Of a DNA stretch of 64,000 nt, positions 25,034 to 33,907 are shown one piece after another. The position numbers were made by a program, and so were the translations under genes. Numbering within the stretch: the first letter of the stretch is position 1; each line of letters starts with the position of its first letter. The notes beneath the pieces were generated by a model. The model saw nothing but the letters and a program-made list of their open reading frames with translations. It was not told where the DNA came from and made no database searches. Origin of the DNA: Aquabacterium sp. (GTDB lineage: Bacteria > Pseudomonadota > Gammaproteobacteria > Burkholderiales > Burkholderiaceae_C). The DNA is taken from positions 1 to 64,000 of the forward strand of contig NZ_JAQSDR010000005.1 of the NCBI RefSeq assembly GCF_029946005.1. Reading direction: 5' to 3'.

Positions 25034-26173
25034 TTGATCCAACGACTTCTGGCGGTGCTGTTGAGCACCGATTCCAAGCAGCGGGTGCGCGTCATCCGTT
25101 CCCTGATGGCCGCCAACGTCTACGTGCTGTGCATCGGCATCATGGGCTTTGCCTCCCAGCAGGGGCTGATGCGCGGCGACGAGGCCGCTTTGCTGTCCGG
25201 CCTGATCATGTTGAACGTGGTGGTCTGGTACGGTCTCTTGCGCAGCGGCTTCAATCGGCGCTTTCGCGAGCCCTCACTGACCTTGCCGCAGATCTTGTCC
25301 GCCCTGACCTGGATCGTGGCCGCGTATGCCATCACGGGGGTTTTCCACGGCGCCACGATGATGCTGCTCACGCTGGTGCTGGTGTTCGGCATCTTCAACC
25401 TCAATGCCCGCGACGCCAAGATCGCGGGCGGGTATGCCGTGGTCCTGACCGGCATCGTCATGGGCTACAAGACGATGACCGACCCGGCGGGTTACCCGGT
25501 GGCGCTGGAGTCGGTGCACTTCGCCCTGGTGGTGTCCTCGGTGCCGACCATCTCCATGTTGACCGCGCAACTCAGCAACCTGCGAGCCCGGCTGCGCGCC
25601 AAGCAGGAAGAACTCACGCAGGCCCTGGACCGCATCCAGGTGCTCGCCACGCACGACGAGTTGACTGGCCTGTACAACCGCCGCCACATGATGTCGGTGC
25701 TGGACGAGCACCAGCGGCGCCTGTCGCGCTCATCGGGCCACGATTTTTGCCTGGCGATCCTGGACATCGACTTCTTCAAGCACATCAACGACACGCATGG
25801 CCACAGCGTGGGTGACGAAGTGCTGCGCAATTTCGCCACCCACGCGGCCACCATGACCCGCGAGACCGACGTGCTGGCGCGCTGGGGTGGCGAGGAGTTC
25901 ATGCTGGTGCTGGTGGGCACCACCGCCGAGGATGCCGAGCATGGCATCCAGCGGCTGAGGGATTCCCTGAAGAACGTGACCATGGCCCAGGACCACCTGG
26001 CTTTGCGCCCCTCGTTTTCTGCGGGGTTGAGTGCCTATCAAACCGGCGAGAACCTGGCGGCTTGCATCGAGCGGGCCGACAAGGCGCTCTACAGCGCGAA
26101 GCAGAGCGGTCGCAACCGCACGGTGATCTGGTCTGATGTTGTGCTCGCCAGGTCAGCCACAATGGAGGGATGA
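25034..26173 (+). CDS. Membrane diguanylate cyclase (paralogue B)
   Basis: A 379-residue protein with five to six N-terminal membrane helices and a C-terminal GGDEF domain: active site RWGGEEF (~284) and I-site RETD. The membrane segment RSGFNRRFREPSLTLPQIL closely matches the paralogue at 11514-12671, so the shared module is a conserved sensor, not a generic anchor. The start codon appears to be TTG at 25034, one base after the upstream stop, with GGGGGAGAG in front; this points to translational coupling to the oxidoreductase gene. A GTG a few codons later is an alternative. The stop overlaps the next gene's ATG. Confidence 0.87.
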   Translation: MIQRLLAVLLSTDSKQRVRVIRSLMAANVYVLCIGIMGFASQQGLMRGDEAALLSGLIMLNVVVWYGLLRSGFNRRFREPSLTLPQILSALTWIVAAYAITGVFHGATMMLLTLVLVFGIFNLNARDAKIAGGYAVVLTGIVMGYKTMTDPAGYPVALESVHFALVVSSVPTISMLTAQLSNLRARLRAKQEELTQALDRIQVLATHDELTGLYNRRHMMSVLDEHQRRLSRSSGHDFCLAILDIDFFKHINDTHGHSVGDEVLRNFATHAATMTRETDVLARWGGEEFMLVLVGTTAEDAEHGIQRLRDSLKNVTMAQDHLALRPSFSAGLSAYQTGENLAACIERADKALYSAKQSGRNRTVIWSDVVLARSATMEG

Positions 26174-27678
26174 CTCAAAAAATCAGCTTTTGGGGGCTTG
26201 GCGTGCTGTGCCTGTTGGGCATCGGAGGGGCCCAGGCTCAATCCAAATCATCGGACGCTGCGCGCGCCTTGCCAGTGTCCACCCGCCTTGGTTTCGAGAC
26301 CATCACCTTGCCGGGTGACGAAGCCATGGGCCTGCTGGGTGGCAGCTACCTGATGACGTTCGCGCCCGGTTGGCTCGGTGGGCCGGCGGTGTACGGCGCT
26401 GCCACAGGGCGACGAGGCGGCTTCTTTGTCGGCGGGGCTGAGCTGGCCTACCGGCTGCCCCTGGCGAGTCGGGTCAGGCTGGAGTTGGGCCTGTTCGCAG
26501 GTGGCGGCGGCGGCGGTGGCGCACCGGTGGGTGGCGGCCTGATGCTGCGTCCGCACCTTGACCTGTTGTGGCGCTTGAGCGGTGCGGCCAACGAGCCTGG
26601 GGTGTGGGCGGGCCTGTCGGCGTCGAGCGTGCGTTTTCCCAATGGCAACATTCGCTCCAACCAGGCTGGTCTTGTTTTGGCGGTGGATGGCGACTTTGTC
26701 TACACCTTGCCCTCGGCCGTCGGCAAAAGCTCTTCGATATGGGCCCGAGGGGGCATGGGCTTTGACCGCATCAGCATCATGGGCGTGCTCGATGAGCCGC
26801 GGGGCGCTGATCAACAGCAACGCATTGGCCTGGCGGGCTTTCGGTTGGACCATTGGCTGCATCCCAATGTTTACTGGGGCTTGGAGGCAGCCGGGGCGGC
26901 GGGTGGGGGCGCTGGGGGGTATGCCGAGGTTCTGGCCAACCTGGGGTTTGAGCAGCCCCTCAAAGGCACGCCTTTGGCCGTGGGCGCCCGGGCGGCGGTG
27001 GGCCTGGGCGGTGGTGGCGGCGTGCCCACCGATGGCGGTCTGCTGGCCAAAGCCGGCATTTCCGTCAGTTGGCATCTCAGCCGGGACTTTTTCGTGTCGG
27101 TGGAAGGCGGGACGGTGGTTGCGCCCCAGGGCTCGTTCAGAGCGCGCTACGCGCAGGCTTCGATTGGTTGGGACCTGGACCATCCTTCCAACGCGCCTGC
27201 CGCTCTGGGCCGCTTGTCGCCCCGCTCATGGATCGAGGGTATGGAATGGAATCTGGCCCTGGAGCACCTGGATGGCGCTGCGCGCAAAAATGGTCCCGCC
27301 AAATCCATGCAAGCAGTAGGGTTGGTGCTGCGCCGCTCGCTGACCGAACTTCTTTACTTAACAGGGCAGGCCCACAGTGCGTTCAACGGCGACGCGGGCG
27401 CTTATTCTGTCGGTCTGGTGGGGATGGGCGTGCAATCGCCGGTTTTCGCCACTCGGTGGTCCGTGGGCGCTGAACTGCTGGCGGGTGCCGCAGGCGGTGG
27501 CGGCGTGGACACTGATGGTGGTGCCGTTGTGCAACCCATGCTCCGCTTGAATTTGGAGTTGGGAGCCCAAAGTAGAGCCCATTTGGGCATCGGCCGCATT
27601 CGCGCCTTGAAGGGCGAACTCGACAGTCCTGTGGTTGAATTGGCATGGGGCCTCGCATTTGGTGTGTCGGCCCGTTGA
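26170..27678 (+). CDS. Gly-rich envelope protein with three internal repeats, unknown
   Basis: A 502-residue exported protein; signal peptide to about residue 24 (GGAQAQ). I recognise no family. It contains three repeats about 165 residues apart. Each pairs a beta-strand-like segment with a Gly block: AGGGGGGGAPVGGGLMLRP (~110-128), LGGGGGVPTDGGLLAKAG (~279-296) and AGGGGVDTDGGAVVQPML (~441-458). Around them are alternating hydrophobic strands (VRLELGLFA, WSVGAELLAGA), suggesting an outer-membrane or surface beta structure; the C-terminus AFGVSAR lacks the terminal Phe of classical porins. The ATG at 26170 overlaps the diguanylate cyclase stop (ATGA), implying coupled expression and possibly c-di-GMP-linked surface function (inference). 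Confidence 0.75.
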   Translation: MTQKISFWGLGVLCLLGIGGAQAQSKSSDAARALPVSTRLGFETITLPGDEAMGLLGGSYLMTFAPGWLGGPAVYGAATGRRGGFFVGGAELAYRLPLASRVRLELGLFAGGGGGGGAPVGGGLMLRPHLDLLWRLSGAANEPGVWAGLSASSVRFPNGNIRSNQAGLVLAVDGDFVYTLPSAVGKSSSIWARGGMGFDRISIMGVLDEPRGADQQQRIGLAGFRLDHWLHPNVYWGLEAAGAAGGGAGGYAEVLANLGFEQPLKGTPLAVGARAAVGLGGGGGVPTDGGLLAKAGISVSWHLSRDFFVSVEGGTVVAPQGSFRARYAQASIGWDLDHPSNAPAALGRLSPRSWIEGMEWNLALEHLDGAARKNGPAKSMQAVGLVLRRSLTELLYLTGQAHSAFNGDAGAYSVGLVGMGVQSPVFATRWSVGAELLAGAAGGGGVDTDGGAVVQPMLRLNLELGAQSRAHLGIGRIRALKGELDSPVVELAWGLAFGVSAR

Positions 27679-27695
27679 ATTTTTGGAGAGTTGAA

Positions 27696-28622
27696 TTGAA
27701 AAAAATCCTGATGAGCGTGTGCATGGCTGTGCTCAGCCTGACTTTCGTGGCGCAGCACGTCGAGGCCAAGCGCCTGGGCGGTGGCAGTTCGTCTGGCATG
27801 AAACGCCAGATGCCCGCACAAAACTCACCTGCGCAGCAAGCTGCCAAGCCCACGGCGGCACCCGGCGCTCAAGGCGTGCCCCCTACCGTGGCGCCCAAGC
27901 GCAACTGGATGGGCCCCATTGCTGGCTTGGCCGCAGGTTTGGGCATCGCGGCCTTGATGAGTCACCTGGGCATGGGCGCCGCCTTCGGCAACATGATCAT
28001 GATGGCGCTGCTGGCCGCCGTGGCCTTCTTCGCCATTCGCTGGGCCATGAAGCGGTTCTCGAACGCCTCGCCGGTGCCCGCCGCCAGTGGCGGCCCACGC
28101 CTGTCGCCCAATGACTTTGCCCGCGCGCCCACACCACCCGCGCAGCCCATGAGCCGCGACATGTCCGTCGCCCCTCAAGGTGTCAACGATGGCATGCTCA
28201 GCGGCCCCAGCTTTGCCTCGCTGTCCGCAGGCGCGGCCTCATCCAGCTTGCCCCCCGGTTTTGACGCTCCCGCGTTCGAGCGCATCGCCAAGCTGATCTT
28301 CATCCGCATGCAGGCCGCCAACGACGCGTCCAACCTGGACGACCTGCGCCAGTTCTCCACCCCCGAGATGTTCGCCGTCTTCAAGCTGGAGTTGCAAGAC
28401 CGTGGCAACGCGCCTCAAGTGACCGACGTGGTCCAGTTGAACGCTGAAGTCCTGGACTTTGCCGACGAGACTGATCGCCAGATCGTCAGCGTGCGTTTCC
28501 ATGGCCTGATCCGCGAAGAAAAAGACGCGCCAACCACCACCTTCGACGAGATCTGGCACTTGGCCAAGCCCAAGGCTGGCAATGGCGAGTGGGCCATCGC
28601 CGGGATCGCGCAAACCGCCTGA
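27696..28622 (+). CDS. Tim44-like domain membrane protein
   Basis: A 308-residue protein: signal peptide or anchor (ILMSVCMAVLSLTFVAQHVEA), a Ser/Gly/Ala-Pro-rich linker, two hydrophobic segments (~70-115), a second linker, and a C-terminal Tim44-like fold (~190-308) starting FDAPAFERIAKLIFIRMQ and containing LDDLRQFSTPEMF and VRFHGLIREE. Bacterial Tim44-like proteins are membrane proteins of unclear function. The start is probably TTG at 27696 with GGAGAG six bases upstream, which gives a proper signal peptide; the ATG at 27645 would overlap the preceding gene and add a non-signal extension. Confidence 0.82.
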   Translation: MKKILMSVCMAVLSLTFVAQHVEAKRLGGGSSSGMKRQMPAQNSPAQQAAKPTAAPGAQGVPPTVAPKRNWMGPIAGLAAGLGIAALMSHLGMGAAFGNMIMMALLAAVAFFAIRWAMKRFSNASPVPAASGGPRLSPNDFARAPTPPAQPMSRDMSVAPQGVNDGMLSGPSFASLSAGAASSSLPPGFDAPAFERIAKLIFIRMQAANDASNLDDLRQFSTPEMFAVFKLELQDRGNAPQVTDVVQLNAEVLDFADETDRQIVSVRFHGLIREEKDAPTTTFDEIWHLAKPKAGNGEWAIAGIAQTA

Positions 28623-28625
28623 TCC

Positions 28626-29027
28626 ATGCACGTGCCCATCCCGGACGAAGAGATCGAGCTTCGGGCCATCCGTGCGCAAGGCGCGGGTGGCCAAAACGTC
28701 AACAAGGTGTCCAGCGCGATCCACCTGCGGTTTGACATCCGGGCGTCGTCAGCCCTGAACGACGAGCACAAAGAGCGACTGCTGGCCTTGAGCGACCGGC
28801 GCATCAGCGCCGATGGCGTGCTGGTCATCAAGGCCCAGGAGTACCGCAGCCAAGAGCAAAACCGCACCGAGGCCCTGCGGCGCCTGGCCGAGCTGGTGGA
28901 CAGCGTGGCCCGGCCCCCTCGGTTTCGCAAGGCCACCCAGCCCACCTACGGCGCCAAGCAGCGCCGCCTGGAGGGCAAGAGCCAACGCTCGGAGATCAAG
29001 TCATCCCGAGGTCGGGTGACCGACTAA
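28626..29027 (+). CDS. arfB: Alternative ribosome-rescue factor ArfB
   Basis: A 133-residue release-factor-like peptidyl-tRNA hydrolase. The catalytic GGQ lies in [20 protein letters not shown] (~20-38), and the C-terminus is the basic tail ([20 protein letters not shown]) that reads the empty mRNA channel of stalled ribosomes. There is no codon-recognition domain, which separates it from RF1 at 61670-62782. The ATG is three bases after the Tim44-like gene. The stop overlaps that of the convergent DUF1415 gene by four bases. Confidence 0.93.
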   Translation: MHVPIPDEEIELRAIRAQGAGGQNVNKVSSAIHLRFDIRASSALNDEHKERLLALSDRRISADGVLVIKAQEYRSQEQNRTEALRRLAELVDSVARPPRFRKATQPTYGAKQRRLEGKSQRSEIKSSRGRVTD

Positions 29028-29569
29028 ATCCAGAGTTTTTTCCAGCCTTCGTGGCCCAAGGCGCGCAGCGTCTCGATGTTGTGCTCGTAGATGTTGGCCG
29101 CGTCCGGGAAGGACTCCACCGCCTTGTCGATGCTGCTTTCGCGCAGCAGGTGCAAGGTGGGATACGGCGAGCGGTTGCTGAAGTTGTCGATGTCATCTGC
29201 ATCGCTGCCCGCGAACTGGTAATCCGGGTGAAAGCTGGCCACCTGCAACTCACCTTCCAGGTCGAGTTCGCCCACGGCGGCGTCGGCCACTTCCAGAAAA
29301 TCGTTGTAGTCCAGGAAATCCGTCAGCACGCCAGGGTGGATCAGCAAGGTGGTCTCCACCTCTTCCGGGTTGGCGCTTTGCAGAAACTGCAACTCGTGCA
29401 GCAGGTCGGCCAGCAAGGCTTCTTCATTGGTGGCTTCGCTGACCACGTAGCGGATCTGCTGCTTGATCTGCACGGCCTTGGCAAAAGGGCACAGGTTCAG
29501 GCCGATCACCGCTTTGTCCAACCAAAGGTGCGTGGCGGCGATCACCTCATCGGGTGTGAATTTGTTCAT
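29024..29569 (-). CDS. DUF1415 family protein
   Basis: A 181-residue soluble protein of the DUF1415 family. Typical segments are the N-terminal [18 protein letters not shown] and the C-terminal [12 protein letters not shown]. The conserved Cys-Pro-Phe suggests a catalytic or redox site, but no activity is known. It is the downstream partner of the small lipoprotein gene: its ATG at 29569 overlaps that gene's stop. It is convergent with arfB. Confidence 0.85.
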   Translation of the reverse strand: MNKFTPDEVIAATHLWLDKAVIGLNLCPFAKAVQIKQQIRYVVSEATNEEALLADLLHELQFLQSANPEEVETTLLIHPGVLTDFLDYNDFLEVADAAVGELDLEGELQVASFHPDYQFAGSDADDIDNFSNRSPYPTLHLLRESSIDKAVESFPDAANIYEHNIETLRALGHEGWKKLWI

Positions 29570-29781
29570 GGTTGCTGTTCATCCGCAGTGGCCAAATCGA
29601 CGGTCTTCTCGATCACCTTGCCCGTCACCGACACGGTGGTGACCACCACGGTGCTGGCCACGGACACCGCCGCGCCTGCCACGCTGGCGGCCGCACCCAC
29701 CACGGCGCAACCCGGCAGGATGGCCAGGCCCCACAGGGGAATAAGGCGGCGGCACCAAGTGCGTGCAAAGGCTCGGTTCAT
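29566..29781 (-). CDS. Small predicted lipoprotein
   Basis: A 71-residue protein: basic start MNRAFARTWCRR, hydrophobic core, and a lipobox-like ILPGC (Cys ~25; Pro at -2 is unusual). The mature part is a repetitive Ala/Val/Ser/Thr stretch (VGAAASVAGAAVSVASTVVV) and a short charged tail. Similar small lipoproteins of unknown function are frequent in Betaproteobacteria. The ATG at 29781 is preferred to 29865 because it gives the signal peptide. The stop overlaps the DUF1415 start. Confidence 0.6.
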   Translation of the reverse strand: MNRAFARTWCRRLIPLWGLAILPGCAVVGAAASVAGAAVSVASTVVVTTVSVTGKVIEKTVDLATADEQQP

Positions 29782-29988
29782 GAGAATTCCGGGGTAAAGG
29801 CTGCGCATTTTCCCAGGTTTGGGGGCAGTGCATTCAAGTTTGATGACCGGGGGCCGAAACCTCATGAACGCTGCCGCCCAAGTATCCGATCAGGATCCGT
29901 CTTCCATGAGCCTCTTTCTCCCCTGTCGCCATGTCGTTGAGCCAGCCTCCGAATTTCGGCGGTGGGTGCGTTCTTGCGGGGTGGCACG

Positions 29989-32811
29989 ATGACCGTGGAG
30001 TCCACGCTGGAGCGAACCCTCTCGGAGCACCAGGCGCTGTTCAAACAGTTGGTGGACGGCTCGCCGGACGCGATCATGCGCCACGACGCCACCCTGCGCT
30101 GCATCTATGCCAACGCGACCTTGATGTTCGTGTCCGGGCAGCCGCCGGACACCATCGTGGGTGCCATGCCGCAGGAGCTGCCTTTCGTGTTCGACGCCAA
30201 GGCCTACGCCGAGCGCTTGCACAATGTGCTGCGCTTGGGCACGGCGTGCAGTTTCGAAATGGAGTGGGGCCTGCCCGACGGCACCGTGCGTTGGTGCCAG
30301 GTCAGGTTGGTGCCCGAGCGCGACGCGGTCGGCCGCGTGGTGGGTGTGATGTCGGTGTGCCATGACATCACCGCCCACAAGGAACTGCAGACCAAGCTGG
30401 AGAGGGCTGAAGAACTGGCCAAAATCGGGTTCTGGGAGCTGGACCTGGCCAGCAACAAGGCCCGGATGTCTGATCATGCTTGCCGCCTGATGGGCCGTTT
30501 GCCAGGCTGGTCGCCCACGACCGAAGAACTGTTGGCCATCCATTCTGAAGAGGAAGGCCAGCGCATCAGGAAGCTGTACGAAGCGGCCATCCGTCAGCGG
30601 GACAGCACGGTTCAGTACGATTACACCGTGGTGGTCGACGGCGAAGTGCGCCACCTGCACCTGCATGCCGAGCTCGCCTACACCGTCAAGGGCAAGCCCA
30701 AAACCTTCTTTGCGGTCTCGCAAGACTTCACCGAGCGGGCGCTGGCCGATGAGAGGCTGCGTGCCCGCGAACAGGAATACCGCGTCCTGGTCGAAAACAC
30801 CCCGGACAACATCGCCCGCTACGACCGCGATTGCCGCCGTGTGTACGTCAACGAGGCCTTGGTCAATTGGTTGGGGCAACCCCGGGAAGCCCTGATCGGG
30901 CGCCGTCCCAGCGAGTACGCCGACGCCCCCCAGGCGCGTGAGTACGAGCGGACTTTGGCCCTGGCCATCAGCACGGGCGAGCTACAAGAATTCACCTATC
31001 GGCTGAAAGGCCAGGACCGGCGCGACCGCACCGTTCACCTGCGCATCGTGCCTGAACTGGACAGCACTGGCCACGTGCTCAGCGTGCTGTCGATTGGCCG
31101 GGACATCTCGGCCATTGAAGCCACCGAACGCCGCCTGGAGGATGCCCAGCGCATTGCGCGCATCTGCCATTGGGAGTGGGACTACGTCACCAAGCGCTCA
31201 TCGATCAGCCGCGTTGGATTGGACGTGCTGGGTTTGTCGAGCGCAGGCGACCTCACCATGGAGGAGTTCCACGCCATCATGTTGCCGGATGAGCGCGCAT
31301 CGACCTTCTTGCTCTACCAGGATGCTTTCGCCAAACGCCTGGGCGAACTGAGCTACGAGCACAGCCTGATCCTGCCCGATGGCAGCCACCGCGAGACCCA
31401 CAGCTGGGTGCGCCTGGAGTACGGCCAGGATGGCCGGGCCGTGCGGGCCTTGGGCGTCACTCAGGATGTCACCGACCTGAAGGCCCTGCAGCGGCAGACC
31501 CATCAGCTGGAGTTCTACGACCCACTGACCAGCTTGCCCAACCGAGCTCTGCTGCATGACCGCCTGAAGCTGGCCATCGCCGACGCCAGCCGACAGGGCG
31601 GCAGCGTGGGCGTGGTGCTGCTGGACATTGACCACTTCCAGAAGATCAACGATTCTTTGGGCGCCGGTGCTGGCGATGTGCTGCTCAAAGCCGTGGCCGG
31701 GCGCTTGTCCCAAGCCTTGCGAGAGTACGACACCGTGGCGCGCTTGGGGGGCGACGAGTTCGCCATCATCGTGCCGCAGATTCGTCAGCCCTCCGACCTG
31801 GACGTGGTGGCAAGCCGCATCAAGCATGTCTTTGAAGCCTCGGTGGCGCTTAACGACACCGAAATCTTCGTGACCGCCAGTGCGGGCATCGCCATGTTCC
31901 CGGCCGACGGCGCGGATGTGAATGAGCTGATGGCCCACGCCGACGCAGCCATGTACCACGCCAAGAGTTGCGGCCGCGACAACTTCCAGTTCTATGCCCG
32001 CGAATTGACGGTCACGGCGCTGGAGCGCCTGAAGATTGAGGGCGATCTGCGCAAGGCCGTAGAGCGCAACGAACTCGAATTGTTCTACCAACCCAAGGTG
32101 GAGCTGTCCTCTGGCCGCGTGGTGGGTGCAGAAGCCCTGATGCGCTGGCGCCATCCCGAGCGCGGCCTGGTCCCGCCCGACCGCTTCATCGGCATTGCCG
32201 AAGACACCGGCCTGATCATCGACATGGGCGAATGGGCCTTGCGCTCGGCCTGCACCGTGGCGCGCCAATGGCATGACGAGCATGGCGAGCCCTTGAAGAT
32301 TGCGGTGAACCTCTCACCGCGCCAGTTCTACTCAGGCGACCTGCTGGGCACGGTGCGTCGCGCTTTGGAGGACACCGGTTGCCTGTCTGAATGGATCGAG
32401 TTGGAGATCACTGAAAGTCTGCTGCTCAACGACCGCGTGGACATCCGCTCGATGCTGGAGGCCCTGCACGCCATGGGCTTCACCATCGCCATCGACGACT
32501 TTGGCACGGGCTACTCGGCCCTGTCCTACCTGACCCGCTTCCCGGTGGACACCTTGAAAATTGACCGCTCCTTCATCCGAGAGCTGACCACTGACCGCGA
32601 CAGCGCGGTGCTGGCCAAGGCCATCGTGACCCTGGCCCGCAGTCTGCGCATGGAGGTGGTGGCCGAAGGTGTGGAGACCGCCTTGCAACGCGATCACCTG
32701 GGTGCCTGGGGTTGCCACCTTGCCCAGGGCTTCCACTACAGCAAGCCGGTGCCGTGGCCCGATTTCGTGATGCTGTTGGCGCAGTGGACGCACGACAAGA
32801 AAGGGGGCTGA
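29989..32811 (+). CDS. PAS-GGDEF-EAL signalling protein
   Basis: A 940-residue cytoplasmic c-di-GMP protein with no membrane helix. Four PAS-type sensor domains span about 1-505; two contain the WEL/WEW motif of the PAS_3 type (GFWELDL, CHWEWDY). The GGDEF domain is intact (RLGGDEF at ~586, I-site REYD). The EAL domain is also intact: GAEALMRW (~713), NLSPRQF, EITES, IDDFGTGYSAL, LKIDRSF and VAEGVET. It could therefore make or degrade c-di-GMP. The ATG at 29989 follows a weak ribosome site; a GTG at 29962 is an alternative. It is the first gene of a pair with the next diguanylate cyclase, four bases away. Confidence 0.92.
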   Translation: MTVESTLERTLSEHQALFKQLVDGSPDAIMRHDATLRCIYANATLMFVSGQPPDTIVGAMPQELPFVFDAKAYAERLHNVLRLGTACSFEMEWGLPDGTVRWCQVRLVPERDAVGRVVGVMSVCHDITAHKELQTKLERAEELAKIGFWELDLASNKARMSDHACRLMGRLPGWSPTTEELLAIHSEEEGQRIRKLYEAAIRQRDSTVQYDYTVVVDGEVRHLHLHAELAYTVKGKPKTFFAVSQDFTERALADERLRAREQEYRVLVENTPDNIARYDRDCRRVYVNEALVNWLGQPREALIGRRPSEYADAPQAREYERTLALAISTGELQEFTYRLKGQDRRDRTVHLRIVPELDSTGHVLSVLSIGRDISAIEATERRLEDAQRIARICHWEWDYVTKRSSISRVGLDVLGLSSAGDLTMEEFHAIMLPDERASTFLLYQDAFAKRLGELSYEHSLILPDGSHRETHSWVRLEYGQDGRAVRALGVTQDVTDLKALQRQTHQLEFYDPLTSLPNRALLHDRLKLAIADASRQGGSVGVVLLDIDHFQKINDSLGAGAGDVLLKAVAGRLSQALREYDTVARLGGDEFAIIVPQIRQPSDLDVVASRIKHVFEASVALNDTEIFVTASAGIAMFPADGADVNELMAHADAAMYHAKSCGRDNFQFYARELTVTALERLKIEGDLRKAVERNELELFYQPKVELSSGRVVGAEALMRWRHPERGLVPPDRFIGIAEDTGLIIDMGEWALRSACTVARQWHDEHGEPLKIAVNLSPRQFYSGDLLGTVRRALEDTGCLSEWIELEITESLLLNDRVDIRSMLEALHAMGFTIAIDDFGTGYSALSYLTRFPVDTLKIDRSFIRELTTDRDSAVLAKAIVTLARSLRMEVVAEGVETALQRDHLGAWGCHLAQGFHYSKPVPWPDFVMLLAQWTHDKKGG

Positions 32812-32815
32812 AAAC

Positions 32816-33901
32816 ATGGACAACTCCCTGGTCGCCCCACCCACCCCTTCTGACCAGAACACCAGCGCCGAACTCTTTCGCAAAATGATGCTAGGGGTCT
32901 CCGTGATGTGCGGTTTCACCCACCTGGCTTTCCTGGTGCTGTTCCACGTCAATGGCATCCGCGACATGGCCCTGGTCAACGTGGGCAGCATCCTGTGCTA
33001 CGTGTTGACTTTCGTGCTGGCCCTGCGCCACCAAGTGACCTTGGCCTGGATGCTGATCACCACCGAGGTGGTTGGGCACGCCGTGCTGGCGGTCTATTAC
33101 ATCGGTTGGGACAGCGGCTTTCACATCTACATCATGTGCGTGCCGCCCGTGATGGTGGTCAGCACCCTGCCTGTCTGGCGCGGCAAGGTCCCCGTGGTCA
33201 CTGGCCTGATGGCGCTCTACCTTTGGTTGGACTACGCGCGCCGCGATGCCACGCCCTTGTTCGAACTCGACCGCCCGGTGCTCAATGGGGTGCACTACTT
33301 CACCGTGGTCACGGCCTTGACCATCCTGGTCCTGCTGGCAGGGATGTACTACCGCTTCGTGCTGCAAAGCGAGCAACAACTGCGTGAAATGGCCACCACC
33401 GATCCGCTGACCCGCCTGCGCAACCGCCGCAGCGTGCTGGACACCTCCGTGGCCGAAGCCGCCAAACAGCGTCGCGATGGTCGGCCCTTGTCCTTCATCC
33501 TGTGTGATGTGGACCATTTCAAGATGGTGAATGACACCCATGGCCACCAGGCTGGTGACGATGTTCTGAAGGCGGTGGCCAAGATCTTGCGCTCCGGAGT
33601 GCGGGAAGTGGACCACGCTGCCCGCTGGGGCGGCGAAGAATTCCTGCTCCTTTTGCCGGAAACCGCCTCGCCTGGTGCCGAGTTGGTGGCCAACCGCCTG
33701 CGCGAAGCCATCTCCGAGCTTCAGGTGCCGGGCAAGGATGGTCCTTTGAAAGTGACCATGACCTTCGGCATCAGCAACCTCCACCTGAACGAGCCCATCG
33801 AGCAGGCCATCGCCCGCGCCGACAAGGCCCTGTACCAAGGCAAGCGCGGTGGCCGCAACCGGGTTGAATTGGCCCCTGAAGACGTGCTCCTGCGGGCCTG
33901 A
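32816..33901 (+). CDS. Membrane diguanylate cyclase
   Basis: A 361-residue protein: about six membrane helices (residues ~25-185, including FTHLAFLVLFHVNG and GFHIYIMCVPPVMVV), then a GGDEF domain with RWGGEEF (~271) and I-site REVD. The membrane part differs from that of the two paralogues elsewhere in the window. The ATG at 32816 lies four bases after the PAS-GGDEF-EAL stop with AAAGGGGG upstream, so the two are cotranscribed. Its stop is six bases from the convergent unknown gene. Confidence 0.9.
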   Translation: MDNSLVAPPTPSDQNTSAELFRKMMLGVSVMCGFTHLAFLVLFHVNGIRDMALVNVGSILCYVLTFVLALRHQVTLAWMLITTEVVGHAVLAVYYIGWDSGFHIYIMCVPPVMVVSTLPVWRGKVPVVTGLMALYLWLDYARRDATPLFELDRPVLNGVHYFTVVTALTILVLLAGMYYRFVLQSEQQLREMATTDPLTRLRNRRSVLDTSVAEAAKQRRDGRPLSFILCDVDHFKMVNDTHGHQAGDDVLKAVAKILRSGVREVDHAARWGGEEFLLLLPETASPGAELVANRLREAISELQVPGKDGPLKVTMTFGISNLHLNEPIEQAIARADKALYQGKRGGRNRVELAPEDVLLRA

Positions 33902-33907
33902 CCCGGT

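Noticed and set aside
26507-26535. GGC-rich run as a possible assembly or slippage artefact
   Set aside because: It stays in frame, encodes the first Gly block, and two similar blocks recur at regular spacing in the same protein.
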